This document shows, piece after piece, positions 51,627 to 63,579 of a stretch of 64,000 bases of DNA. The number at the start of each line of letters is the position of its first letter. Position 1 is the stretch's first letter. Source of the stretch: Sipunculus nudus (Eukaryota; Annelida; Sipuncula; Golfingiida; Sipunculidae). A program made the translations under genes and the position numbers. The stretch lies in NCBI GenBank assembly GCA_026874595.1, contig CM049306.1, forward strand, positions 36,286,019 to 36,350,018. The letters are read 5' to 3'. Below the pieces are notes generated by a model, which saw nothing but the letters and a program-made list of their open reading frames with translations, had not been told where the DNA came from and did no database searches.

Positions 51627-53094
51627 AATAAAGTACATATTAATACCAAAAAAAAATGTCCATATATTTTAATAATGAAATAATGATATAATATAATATG
51701 CTCATACATATAAAAAATGTTAATGCATGAACAACCCAGAATATTGGTATAAATGTAGATTTTTACAACAGGTAACATATGTAATACACATAAACCAGTA
51801 CAAAATCATGACCTGGCTACCAATTATTGCAATGTGACTTGATTTAACCTTTGACCTAAAGCCTGATGAGGCAACCAAAGATGTTAGCTCTCATATGATT
51901 CTAGTACCAGACAGTTATACACCTACACACATATGTAAGTGGAGAAATGTTGATAACTAGTTGTATAAAAGCCAACAGGATACCATTATTAGGTATGTAT
52001 AATAACAATATATGTACAGTTTTGCCAGCTACTGAAATTAAACTATCGCCTACACAATCCGGAATAGAGCTGAGAGTGGGAGCTTCTGATATTAACAGCT
52101 GAAGTCACTATGGAAACAATATTTAAACTTGTTGGGTGGTCATCAAATAGGACTTGGGGAATTCCAAAATCCCCACCCACAGGCTTCAATCTGGTTCACG
52201 TGCAGATTACACAACTGTCAGTAACATGTTCATGTTCACTGCCAGAAATCCCCAGATTTATTTGCCAAATAAGCATAAACATATGGACAATAAAGAATCA
52301 AGAAGTTTTTAACAAATGTAACTGAGTTAATATTTATTCATTGTTAAATTGTATCTCCTGAAGGTTTCGTAAAATGTAATTGAAAGTTTCCATTACTGTA
52401 ACGAGTGCTATATAAATGTGAATGTAATGTAATGTAATACATTGTATAAACTCATGTCAAAGCATCTTACGATTGTGGTTAACTTATTATTTGCGGGGAC
52501 TTCAAATTTGTGATATTAGTGACCGCAAAATTGAAACCATGTGTCATGAATCCTTACCAGCAGAGTATGAGAGATAACTTCAGAAACTATCGGTAGGGGG
52601 CGTTGGTTATAATCTGTACATATAACAATCATATCAACCACAGAGTGAAATGGGAACAGAACTTAAAGATAAGTTTGATTCATGGGCTGTTCAAATAAAA
52701 AATGTTGCAAAGTGTATTATTTCATTATTTTTTAAAATTTCTCTAAACAAACTCATTTATATTATTTTAATAAATATACATATATATTAATGATTTATTA
52801 AGAATAAGAAATCCCATAAAACTCTGAAAAACTTGGAAAACGTGAAAATACAGAGCCAGGGATATAAAAGTAATCACATTAATCCTTTACTACATGCACT
52901 GCCATGACCTCTACTCTTTCATATTATCAGTTCAGTCTTGCTTTATAAAAAAGTATCCCACGAAACTTTTCCAGCACACAGTCTTATTTCCTCACATACG
53001 ACTGTTTAACACCTTGTTATTGCCCTGTGTTGGTAAACACAGTCTGATTACCATAACAAGGCCGCGTGACCAGAGGTCCGATTAAAAGGGGCAA

Positions 53095-53174
53095 CACGTG
53101 GTGTTTCAGCCAGCGGGAACATGTACTACATTTTTTGGACCAAGTCAGTCATGGCAACTCTTGATTGGCACGTG
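53095..53174. promoter_or_regulatory. Pair of CACGTG E-boxes in a GC-richer patch of intron 1
   Basis: Two palindromic CACGTG sites at 53095-53100 and 53169-53174 stand 74 bases apart. A CCAAT-type GATTGG abuts the second, in a patch (about 53050-53260) with more CpG than its surroundings. MITF/TFE factors bind this core and are known to autoregulate in vertebrates and nematodes. The window holds seven CACGTG in all, about the chance number, so only the pairing and the local composition speak for function. Confidence 0.3.
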
Positions 53175-53699
53175 TTGTGGCTCCATGCAACACACGGCCC
53201 GACACATTGTGTTTACATTTACACCTTTGATCTCGCCCGGTTCACTGTCTAAAATTCACGTTTACTGGAGTAAGCAAATGGTTTCACAACAATATTTTGG
53301 CAGGTATAGATTTATTTTAAAGGAAAGAAGCTATTTTTCGAGCTTGTTAGATGATTAGGCCCCTTTAAGGATGCATGCAGTGATGTGGGGACCTGATTAT
53401 AGCGCTACTTATTGTAGTCATTTGTTTAACAGTTACAAGTGACCCAACAGTCATGACACTCAGTGGTCAAGCGTGACCTATGACATCATGAGCTGATACT
53501 TAAAAATTCAAGTCATCTGAACACAAAAGTGAGGATAAACATAAACTGTGACCTTGTATATATATAAAGTGCTTCCTTTACTGACTGGTAATATAATTAA
53601 AAGGTGAAGTTATAATACAATAAGCCTATCCCAAAATTTATCATCTAAGAAACATGCCATGCTTCAAAAGTTATGTTATTTACAATATTAAATAGATTA

Positions 53700-53890
53700 T
53701 ATTAGATGATTTGACCTTAAAGATCAAAATCAAGGTCATCAGTTAGATATCGGCTGAAGCAATTTGAGTATTATATTTTAGGGAGGAAATTTTCCTTCTA
53801 AAGTTAGTACTCGGAAGAAATCCTATATTTCAACAGATTTGACCTTGAAGATAAAATTCAAGATCATTATCTTTCGATCCCATTTGAGAT
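53700..53890. repeat. Diverged direct repeat with GATTTGACCTT units
   Basis: GATTTGACCTTAAAGATCAA at 53708 and GATTTGACCTTGAAGATAAA at 53836 introduce two related units 128 bp apart, each continuing with a CAAGGTCATC/CAAGATCATT block. Confidence 0.65.
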
Positions 53891-56800
53891 ACTGAATGAA
53901 ATACCGAACTTCATACACTTAAAAGAGTTTGACTTATATAGAGCTCAAAAGCATGTTTTCATTGTGTAACTCACAGCAACTATCAGCACAGACAAGGTAA
54001 AAAGCAAAATAATTGCAACATTTGCACACCTGTAGGATCAGGATTATTACAGGATATCTCAATGGGCATCAAGCCATAATTAACATATGCCCCATCTTTC
54101 CATGTGCGCTTACTTATTTGCCCAACAACACACCAAAGTGCCCTCAAGAAACCAACAAGTGAATCTATTTACATCACTGGCCAGGTTACAACACTGGTAT
54201 GCCGGAGATAATGTGGTTTCTGGGCTATTTAATGCTTATCCTGGTAAAGTTAGTATGAAATCATATTAACTTTAATAGGATCAGAAAGCATGGTTATATA
54301 ACCTCAGGATATGGCAGCTGCAGCTTGGCATGAGTACCATCAAGATAAATAAAAGTATAAATAAAACTGATGATGCTGCTGTTTGTTACACATACAGGGT
54401 TTAGAGCAGGATAGAATGATGAGCAGACATACTGTACATTCCATTCAAACTGCTAAGCGAACTGTTCTCAATGGTTTCAAGATGTTTCATACTTGAACAT
54501 GGGCCTAAGGTATTTTATTTTCAGACTGTAATGGAAAGGATTACTGATAATCTACCTGATGCTGTTATCTCAGTCATATTTTATTATACAGCACTTTACC
54601 AGTATACTACATGTATCAACCAACAACTCTCTGGAAAAACATTTTGGAGTGTTCACATGACACACACACATACACACTGTACAGCTGAATTTGCACTGAG
54701 ACCATTCAAAAGGGGGTCTCTATGTCAAATGTTGTACTTTCATTCTACAAAAGGAGAAATAAGCAGATACAGAGTGATTTGCGTACAGGCTGTACTTTTG
54801 GATGTGAACATATACATTCTGTGAGACTTTTGCAATTAAATGATACATCATCTTTTAGCAAATGTATCCCACTTGGCAACAGAACCTTTTTGAAGCTGCT
54901 TAAGCCACATCAAGGCCAGAGTTATCCAAATTTACCAGATGGATGCCAAATTGCATTTACTGTGGGCAAGGTGAATACCAATGTCTTTGAAGCAGATTTT
55001 ACTTCATATTCAAATATCTAAGAAACTGTCACATTCCCAATAGAGTACATGTTGTATTAGTATGGCATTTTCTACAAAAGAAGACAAAATTTTCTTAAGT
55101 CAGAGTGTGTATTGTTAAAACAGTTGATTAATACAAGTAGCACTATGTACACCTATCCCTAGGGCACTATTTACATACTCCAGTTACTATACATAAAGTA
55201 TGTGTATGTTAACTTAATACATGGTTGAACTCTACCCAACCAGACCATTACACCACATCATCTCATACTACACCAGTACAGCTGTATACATGAAATGTAC
55301 ATGTGGTAATCTAGGCTAAGTCACCGATTACAGATGATCCTTCTCTGCGTGATGTTTTACAACACATTGCATATGAAGGCAGCAATGCATTTCCTTTTAG
55401 TGTTCTGTTCAGTTAACTGTGACCTCCAACATAACACTGAGTCACAGCGTGTAGTCTCTGAACTAGGAAATTAATACCATACATACTAAAGTCAATGACA
55501 TACCAACTGGTGCATCAACAACCTGTTTCTATATATGTTATGTGTCAGGATGTAGTCAACCATTTTATTTCTATTGCATATCACAGCTATAAAGAAATTT
55601 TGCACTATTACCTCTGCCAGTGAAGTTGCTAATATTTTCACCAAAGTCTGTCTGTCTCACATATAAATATCTATGATTTTCCTTCCATAAAATCATGGGG
55701 TATATTATGTTTTAAAACATCTAAAAAATTCAAACTTTGTAACCAGCATATGTTCTTAAATGGCCTTTGTATTCACTGTAAACTGGATTTATGTTTATGA
55801 AGTATATATCCCATGTAAGTAGAACAATTTCACGGATTCTAATAAATTACTCAAACAGGTTACCCAAATTGCACTTGTGCCACTGCACAAAGTATGTGCT
55901 AAACAGGGCAACTCAAGAGTATGGATCTATCCAATTAACTAAAATAACACTGCATAGACCCAATTGTTACACAGTATTCAGGTTGCTTCAAACAACTATG
56001 ATGGTCATCTGTAGAGTGCATTCAGTGCATACTTCTGCAAAGCGAAAACAATTTTACTTGATGCATCCCCCTTATATTGATTTATACCAGAAAGGGGCCT
56101 TTGTTGCCCATGTTCTACCCTTCAAGAAAAGTTTGAGAATTTTAATCAGTTCATAAGTTTTTGCAATGTTTAAAAATAAACAGACCAACAAGCACATGCA
56201 AACCAACAAACAGGGGTGAAACCATAACCTCTATCCTTGGTGGAAGTAATAATATTTCATAGTTCAAACTTGTGATAAATACACAGAACCAGGTTTTATC
56301 TTACAACTTGAAGCAAGTTATTCACCTGCCTTATTTATAAAATTTATGTGACTTCTGGCTTATTCTGCGTACATATTAAAGGCCTTCGGAAAATTCCTGC
56401 TTAGAAAGGCTCTCATTACTCCCCCTGTTCTGGAAGCTTGAGATGGTTTAGAATCTTTTTTCATTTGTAAAACTTTGGTTCATCTGCTCCCAGATTTCCT
56501 TGTTGGATACAACTGGGTAGCAGCCAGTGACCATTTAATTAGCCCCCCCCCCCCCACGTTATATTATGTTCATTAAAACAAACATATAGCTAAAATACCT
56601 AAAAGTGAGAACATGTGGATATAAACAAACAGAGAGCCTTTACATCATATGATTTTCATATTTGAGCTTTTTATAAAAGATACAAGGAAGAATCTTAATT
56701 TAATAGATGTCAGAAAAATAGAATAGGCCCCATGAAGGAGTGTGTCTGACATGCAGCCATGCTGTAAAGGAGACTTACTTGAGGGAGAGTACAAATACTT

Positions 56801-57762
56801 GTTTGTGACAGGACTATCATAACATCTTCATTAAAACTGTGACATGTGTCATGATAACTACTGTTTGCTCACTGCATGAGTATAATTTCCACAGCATCCC
56901 ATTATCATGCATCTCATCTTTCTGCTCTTTTTTCAGGTCAAACATGGTGGTTATGTGTGATAATGGACTACAGCAACAGGACATGATGCTGTACACAGCA
57001 AGCTGGCCATGAATCCTGTATAAGGGGTTATATGATAAAATAATATGTGTACTCTACCAGCATCCATGCAGCGATTCAGTCAACCAACATTCATCCAAAT
57101 CAAGCATCCTTCACAGATTTATTGCTATGCCCTACTAAAATTACAATGTTAAATTCAAGCATAAAATTATTTTACCATAAAAAGCACTTTATAATTAAGC
57201 AAAAGGGTTACATTTGGTTACATGTTAGTATTTTGACTATAGCCTATGGGTAGTCCTCCAAGAATGTGACATTCTTTTGCATACTTTGCCATATATATAT
57301 ATATATCCTAATCCGTACAATAAAAGCACAATGAATTCTAGTTTTATCTGTGGTGGCTAAATTATTTGCATGAGTTTGCTCTCATAAATGTTAGAGTACC
57401 TGTTAGTAAACAAATTCCTGTTATAATTGATTGTTCCATAAATTCACTATGTTTTTTTTTACTTGGTCAAGTATTTAACTTATGATATATTCTAGTATAA
57501 TATACCCTTTTGTTATTGTTAGTCTACAAATACCCATCACATTACTATCCTTTACCATAAAGCATATTTCATTATCCTAGGTTTCATTAAACATTTAATT
57601 AACATTATCTCATATCAACAAATGATGGGAGCAGTTTGATCTAACCTTACCATCATATTCTATAATGATTCTGATATGATTAATAATAGTCCTGAGAATG
57701 AGTGGTTTACTGGAGAGTTAATGCACATATATTCTTGAAGACAATTAGCAATCACCTAATCT

Positions 57763-57773
57763 GTATATATATA

Positions 57774-57827
<54 letters not shown>
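57763..57827. repeat. TA dinucleotide array
   Basis: About 65 bp of TA repeats with two interruptions in the left part. Confidence 0.92.
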
Positions 57828-57828
<1 letters not shown>

Positions 57829-59167
57829 TGTGCTTATTTTTGTATTCAAAAGTTTTTGTATAGCTCATACATAACTGACAAACAAGTGTTCAACAAAAAA
57901 ATAATCATACCTTCACATCAGTCTATATTACCTCACATCAGTCTTAGTACCTGAAACATTTTCTAAATCCATTTCTAAATCCTGATCATCTCCAAAATTT
58001 GATTATCTCTCCTTAGATTAATTAAACCTCATCTTTAATCAACTGTTAAACAACATCCATCTAAATTTCACTGAAACCAAAAAATAATTCCTTTAAATCG
58101 TTATAATTATGGAGAAATGCTGCATTGAGCACTAATCATTATGATTTTATCACTAGACTCTCAATCAAAGTATGCTAATCTGAGTGTCATAGAGTATTGA
58201 AGGCTCTAGTTTTTTCACTCATATTTTAAACTCTCTGTTTTTCATTTTAAGCTTTATAAACTGTTGTGTATTTAAACCACATGAAAACCATTTATCAGAC
58301 ATGAAATGTGGTTTTAATTACAAACCGCAGTATATTTACAAAAATGTTTTGTAGCACAGTATATAAATATACAGTGAATTTGTGCATAAAAAATAAGTAA
58401 ACACATATTTATTTCAATCCTAAAGTTGGTCAGATATCATGTCAATGAAACTATCATAAATGAAAGTTGTGGGAATCATTTTCTGTTAGTGACAGTGCAC
58501 TAAATGAAATGGTCTTCTTGGCATTTGCTTGACCATTGTAATTACTGGAATGATCCCATTTTTATCCAGTTGATATTTATCAATACAAAATGCAGGTTGT
58601 GGACATCTGTCTTCCAGGCATTTGTCTGCACTTTATAATTATTTGGGTGAACCTGCATAATTTGTCAGTATAAACTGAGTGCGGTCCAGTTCTAATCTAT
58701 TATATGATATATGCCTTCAGCTAAACGTACTTTCCCAGGACACCAACTGGATTTTGTTAATAATGCTGATGACACAAAGCTATTTGTGTAGATACTGCGT
58801 TGTAAAGTACCATTTCCCAGGCCATTTACTGGGCCTTCATTTATAGTACCATATATGGGATTTGGGAGGATGACACTGTGACGTATTCATTGCTGCGCAG
58901 TACCTGTTGCTGTAGAGTGCATATGTACAACAGCTGTGTACAGAAACTAGCCTCCACTTTCAGCATAGTCACTGGGAGCATCCTGTTGTCCTTTTTTCTT
59001 GGAGTCCATCAAAGGGATCAGGCATCATTATTATTACTACACTTGTGTATGAGATTTTATCAGTATATCATATACTTTTTTTATAACATCAGATCCATAA
59101 GAGATTGATAGGGACTGATGAAAAAGCTTTGACCTATATGAGGTTCCACATAAGCAGGTTTTATTAA

Positions 59168-59230
59168 GCTGAGTAATAACTGAACTTTAAACTCCAAAGT
59201 TTGGAGTTTGAAGTTAAATTATTACTCAGC
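59168..59230. repeat. 63-bp near-perfect palindrome
   Basis: GCTGAGTAATAACTGAACTT... is followed, with practically no loop, by its near reverse complement ending ATTACTCAGC; the centre is CTCCAAAGTTTGGAG. Only a few mismatches break the 31-bp arms. Either a small foldback element or an inverted duplication; as RNA it would form a tight hairpin on both strands. Confidence 0.85.
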
Positions 59231-60840
59231 AAACATGAAACATCATTACAAGTGGGTAATTCAATTTAAGCAAGCTCAGACCAACAAGTTTTTACCATGA
59301 CACTAAAGTCAGCTGAAAAAATATTTTACTACATTTTTTACAAACTTGTAATTATCTCTAAAACAAACAGAAACTGCCCTGGGAAAAAACAATTTAGGCT
59401 GTTCTAGGAAGGGGTTTGACAAACCCCTTTTCATTCACCACATATGACAGAACAACAGTTCTTCATGTAACTCAATTATACCAAGGGTTCCCTTCTTTAA
59501 TGGATAAAAGGTAATGTAGGTATGCTATATTAGGCCCAAGAATAGGAGATGGTTCCAAGACACTTTTTTCAGAAATCAGTGCCTTAATACCTTTATAAAA
59601 TAAAATTTCATATTGCTTGAGAAACATACTTTTTTATGGCATAAGCTATAGTGGATGTTTTATTATTTCCATTGTGTTTTGTAAGTAGATACCATGATTT
59701 GTTTGTTTGTATAAAACTACAACATTGCCATCATGGTACAGGTTAAAAACTCTTCAAGTGGAAACTTGGGACTAACTTAGATGCAGTGAAGCTCTGTGTT
59801 CATGTCCTTCATTTATTAAGCAACCCATTTTAATATTTAATTATATATATAAAAAAAATTATCTAATAAGATTTTATTCCTTTTTCCTCTGAATAATCAG
59901 AATAATTAGTTCAGACCTAACAACCCTGCATTCATATAACAGAATCTGTAAATAAAGTGCAAAATCAAATTTAATTTTTTTTCAGTCACTGAAGACTTAC
60001 CAGGACATCTGACCTAGGCCTGGTGGTCTAATTCAAAATAATATTATGCAATTAGGCAATCAAAATAAGTACAGTAAAATGATATAATCTAAAATATATC
60101 AAGAACAAACAATGTAATGGTATGTGGTTATTCACTTGGTTCCTGTAAAGATTACTTTTTAATGTACATATTACTACATTCACACCAGAGCAATTATGAT
60201 TAGATTTACCATCAAATCTGGCAATGAACATGCTGGCAAAATTCAGTATTAAATTAAATTCTGCACAGACCTTATTCAGGCCTTTTCCTTGTTCCCCTTG
60301 CACATTTTACCACATAATGTGTAAATAAAAATATTTACAAAGAATATTCATAAGTTCTATATTCACAAACATTCACAATTGGACACAAACATAATATTCA
60401 ATTGAAGTCTGTCAGCTCTTTATGTAAGAGAATATGATCAGTAAACATAAGATGACTCAACAATGGTTTCTATTGTCATGTATCTAAGCCAATACTAGCT
60501 ATTAATATTATACAGTATACTGATGTGTCAAAGGTTCAGGATATGTACTGAGTTAACCCACTGCATCTGCTGTATCTAAGATGAAGTTTTGTAACCTAGT
60601 TAAGTCCTTGTGATAATAGCTGCTGCAAATTCAGTCCTGTTGTTCAGAAATAGGCTGTACTGTGTCCCACTGTCCTCTGCAGTCCTATAGTACTATCTTG
60701 TAAAGCTGGCTACCTATGGTCCTGCAACACAGTCTTGCTGTACTTAAGACATTCTCATTGTCTTAGGATTTAAAAATGTTCACAAATACTTCATAGGCCC
60801 CCTTCTTTTTATGCACGGCTAAAGAGTGTTTTATAAGTAC

Positions 60841-61420
60841 CAGTGATGTAGTCGAGTCCACAACATAAGAATCTGAGATCAAGTCGAAGTCCAAGCAACT
60901 CGAGTTGAGTCCAGCCAAAGTCCGCCTTTTTAGAGTTCGAGTCACTTGGAAGGTGAGCACAAGTCCGAATCCAATACCCACCTCCATTTTGCAAGAAGTT
61001 TTAAACTGATATTTTGAATTATCAAGTGTATTTTTAAGTTAGTTTATAGAGGTTTTTTAACTTTAATTTATTTAATTACCTGCAGCTCCCCATGCCAAAC
61101 TTAGGTTTGGTAAATATTATAGTCTGATATTGTATGACTAATATTATGTTGGTAGGTCACACATGTATACATGTCTTTATAGTATGTGACAGAGCTTTTT
61201 TTCTACTTGACTTGAGATGGACCTGGCTAATTTCTCGAGTTCTTACACCTGATTCCGAGTTCAGAACCTTCAAGTCCAAGTATCTAGAAAAGTAGACATG
61301 AGTCTGGAGTACTCCGGACTCTAGTCAAAGTCTAGACTCAAGTCCTACATCACTGTCAAGTCTAGGCTCAAGTCCTACATCACTGGCAAGTCACTGACTC
61401 AAGTCCTACATTACTACAGG
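60841..61420. mobile_element. hAT-like repeat with GAGTCCAAGTC motifs
   Basis: It starts CAGTGATGTAGTCGAGTCC at 60841 and its right part holds three inverted ends CCTACATCACTG or similar (about 61342-61412). Many AAGTC/GAGTC words recur throughout. The right side is a short tandem array of about 30-bp units. CAGTG termini suggest hAT; no 8-bp duplication was found. Confidence 0.5.
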
Positions 61421-62524
61421 GACTAAGGGTTTGTTCATGAATTACAACATTCCACAACCTAGACTGGATCAAACAATATGGACTGACTGGATTCATGGGA
61501 AGGACACCAAATTTTATGTGTTCTATATATGAGGAGATACAAATGCAAATGATTATTCAAGTGAAATGGGTCAATGCTTGCAAAATAAGGATTAATAAAA
61601 TGTAAAATAATGTCAATGCACTATATGAAAATATAACATGCAAATAGAGTCCATGGTTCATCATAAATGATTAACTTAATTCGCAGTTAATAAGCCGGAT
61701 TTAAAAAAGTAAAGAGACCATCAACTTTGAGAGAATTACATATCAATATTAGCCTGATAAATCTTGAGAGTTCACAAATCAATTACTAATGAATTACAGC
61801 TGTTATAACAGACCATATAAATAATATTTACTTAACAACTCATAACTCTTTTCATAAAAAAGTGTAGTTGCATTATTAACAGAACAGGTGTACTTCAGGT
61901 CCAGTGTCACAAATTGAATATTAATGTCACCTCTGGCAGGTCAAAGCACAATTTTTATCACACGTGAGTCCTCCATTCATTTGCACCATTGCGACACTTT
62001 ATTACTTTGTTTTTACTACCAGTAGGCAGTATCACAATTCTACCAATTTGACTTTTTTCAGTTTATGTAAGTGACATAGTGTTACACACAGTTCATGCAC
62101 ATGCATGTAAAATTTCATAAGCTTGTATGCTTCCTGCACATGAGCAATGTTCCAACGTCATAGCTTATCAGTATTAATGAGAAATCAATGGAGTAGATAC
62201 TTATATCAGGTGTGATCCCGATATCTCCGTTGGTAGCCTACTGTTGACATGTATGTACGTAAACTTACCCGAGCATGCTGTTATCTGGGTCACTTAGTAA
62301 ATGACTCAGCTCTAAGCCGTACTGTGTTTAGGATGTTCCTCGAAAGACAGCCTCCTGAAGAAAACAAATTCTTCCCCTCCCCACGGACCCCGCCTACCAG
62401 CGACCCCGTAACCCTGATACTAATAACACCGTACCTGCGCAACAATATGTGATCCGTGGGTTATGTCACAGTCGGTCAACCCTGATCTCGCCCCATGCAC
62501 AACTACTGAAGTGGGTTTATTTAC

Positions 62525-62652
62525 CTTCCGACAATGGGTTTGCTGATGAGGTCGTAAAACTGCCCTTGGTCCATTAAAGCTTCGTCAGACTCTAACAGTT
62601 TGTCGAAATCTAGATCAACCCCAGATTCCGTCATAATTGCTGCTGTGTCCAT
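62525..62652 (-). CDS. Mitf: Mitf exon 1A: start codon and degron-type N-terminus
   Basis: This is the first coding exon of the long isoform (residues 1-42 plus two bases of codon 43). The ATG at 62652-62650 is preceded by an in-frame TGA at 62712-62710, which fixes it as the first in-frame start. The peptide carries ESGVDLDFDKLL (residues 9-20) and FYDLISKPI (32-40). These align with ESGIV..D and FYELKSQPL in vertebrate TFE3 and with the MITF-A exon 1A peptide, which supports homology although only about 40 residues are compared. In vertebrates the serine of the ESG motif (TFE3 Ser47, as I recall) belongs to a phosphodegron linking nutrient status to turnover; Ser10 is the candidate equivalent here. 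The donor reads AAG|gtaaat at 62525/62524 and leaves phase 2, matching the exon 2 acceptor. No transcript evidence is available. Confidence 0.9.
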
Positions 62653-62960
62653 GAAATGAATTGATACTGGAGGATATTTTGACCAGGAAACTTCAGATTT
62701 TCTCGAACTTCAGCTGTTGACGTCCGCACGTCAGTGGGGGAATTTCCTGCTCGGCCCTCTCCAGTAGAGCCAATCAACAGCCTTGTCTCATATGATGCGA
62801 TGATATGTTGTGTAAGGAGATTGGCCATTCATGATATCACACAGCGTCATCAGCTAAAAATAGTAACAACCGGGCTTCCACCAAACAGCGGCTGCAATCG
62901 TTCGATAAATGTTATTGTTTATTACCAGATGGCGCCACGATTTGTTAGCGATTAGAAATA
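62653..62960 (-). promoter_or_regulatory. Putative promoter and 5'UTR of exon 1A
   Basis: This stretch directly upstream of the exon 1A ATG is richer in GC and CpG than its surroundings. On the minus strand it has CCAAT-type boxes near 62767-62771 and 62820-62825. CRE-like ACGTC/ACGTG sequences lie within 62719-62732, and a CAGATGGCGCC YY1/CTCF-like core at about 62926-62936. No convincing TATA box is positioned. The transcription start is probably somewhere in 62670-62800, but this is inferred from composition and motifs only. Confidence 0.55.
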
Positions 62961-63065
62961 TTTATGATATTGTAATGTGTGTCCGAAGTGGAAGGTTAAA
63001 CTAATAATTATTTTTAAATTTATCATACGCCCTGTGCTGAAGAACAATATACTGTCATGAACAAA

Positions 63066-63068
<3 letters not shown>

Positions 63069-63140
<72 letters not shown>
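63069..63140. repeat. Pure AT dinucleotide array (~72 bp)
   Basis: Uninterrupted AT repeat about 110 bases upstream of the YY1/CTCF-like end of the exon 1A promoter region. Confidence 0.95.
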
Positions 63141-63142
<2 letters not shown>

Positions 63143-63508
63143 GACTGAGTGAGTCACAACTGGAGCTTGATCGATTACCATGGCAACGATCATCAGTTTA
63201 GGGGCCATCTGCCATTATTCAGGGGTGGATCCAGGAGTCCTAATGACAAACTCTGATGAGAGGTCCCTGGACGGGAAAAAAAAGGGTCCAGGCCACAAAA
63301 AGTAGTCTGAAACCCTCGTAAAAAAGATTGCAGCGGCTGAAAACTGGTTGGGGTGTGTCTAAAATGATATTAAATGAACTTTGTGACAGGCTAATATTCA
63401 TTTTCAGTAGCGTCAATTTATATACAAGGGTATGGGGAGATAAATCGGAGTGGGATGGAGGGTAATCAAAGTAGGACCACTTTTTTTATAAAGACACATA
63501 AACACCCT

Positions 63509-63511
<3 letters not shown>

Positions 63512-63577
<66 letters not shown>
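63512..63577. repeat. Pure TA dinucleotide array (~66 bp)
   Basis: Uninterrupted TA repeat about 370 bp beyond the first array. Confidence 0.95.

Positions 63578-63579
<2 letters not shown>

Larger units (their letters stand above)
31721..53049 (-). other. Part of intron 1, central section
   Basis: About 21 kb of intron DNA. It contains MITEs, SINEs and tandem repeats listed separately, C tracts at 36950-36962, 39186-39199 and 40706-40718, CACGTG at 33141-33146 and 52197-52202, and AGGTGGCGC at 48106-48114. The frame of 117 codons at 40897-41250 (and 94 codons opposite it) has no recognisable domain. The remainder shows nothing I can name. Confidence 0.7.
53260..62524 (-). other. Part of intron 1, 5' section
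   Basis: Intron DNA next to exon 1A. Repeats are listed separately. A C tract lies at 56543-56555 and a CACGTG with TCACGTG on the minus strand at 61961-61966. Frames at 54471-55021 and 55791-56156 reach about 120 codons without recognisable domains. The rest shows nothing specific. Confidence 0.7.
1..62652 (-). other. Mitf: Mitf/TFE-family transcription factor gene (3' end outside window)
   Basis: The gene encodes a bHLH-leucine-zipper factor of the MITF/TFEB/TFE3/TFEC family. These proteins bind CACGTG-type E-boxes as dimers and drive lysosome, autophagy and, in some lineages, pigment-cell genes. They shuttle between lysosome surface, cytosol and nucleus. Eight coding exons join to 433 codons in one frame from the exon 1A ATG, with introns of 49119, 6379, 2764, 373, 909, 814 and 995 bp. 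The diagnostic blocks appear in family order: an ESG N-terminus, an LQLM block, [68 protein letters not shown] and LLRIQELEM. Exons 6 and 7 (76 and 148 bp) have the sizes I recall for the vertebrate exons. Invertebrates usually carry one family member, so the symbol Mitf is used rather than a vertebrate paralogue name. The C-terminus and 3'UTR lie beyond base 1. Confidence 0.97.

Noticed and set aside
62631-62828. 65-codon minus-strand frame overlapping the exon 1A start
   Set aside because: A different frame that ends just after the Mitf ATG; it lies in the 5'UTR/promoter and could at most be an upstream ORF.
63023-63208. Tyr-Ile repeat frame
   Set aside because: Translation of the AT dinucleotide array.
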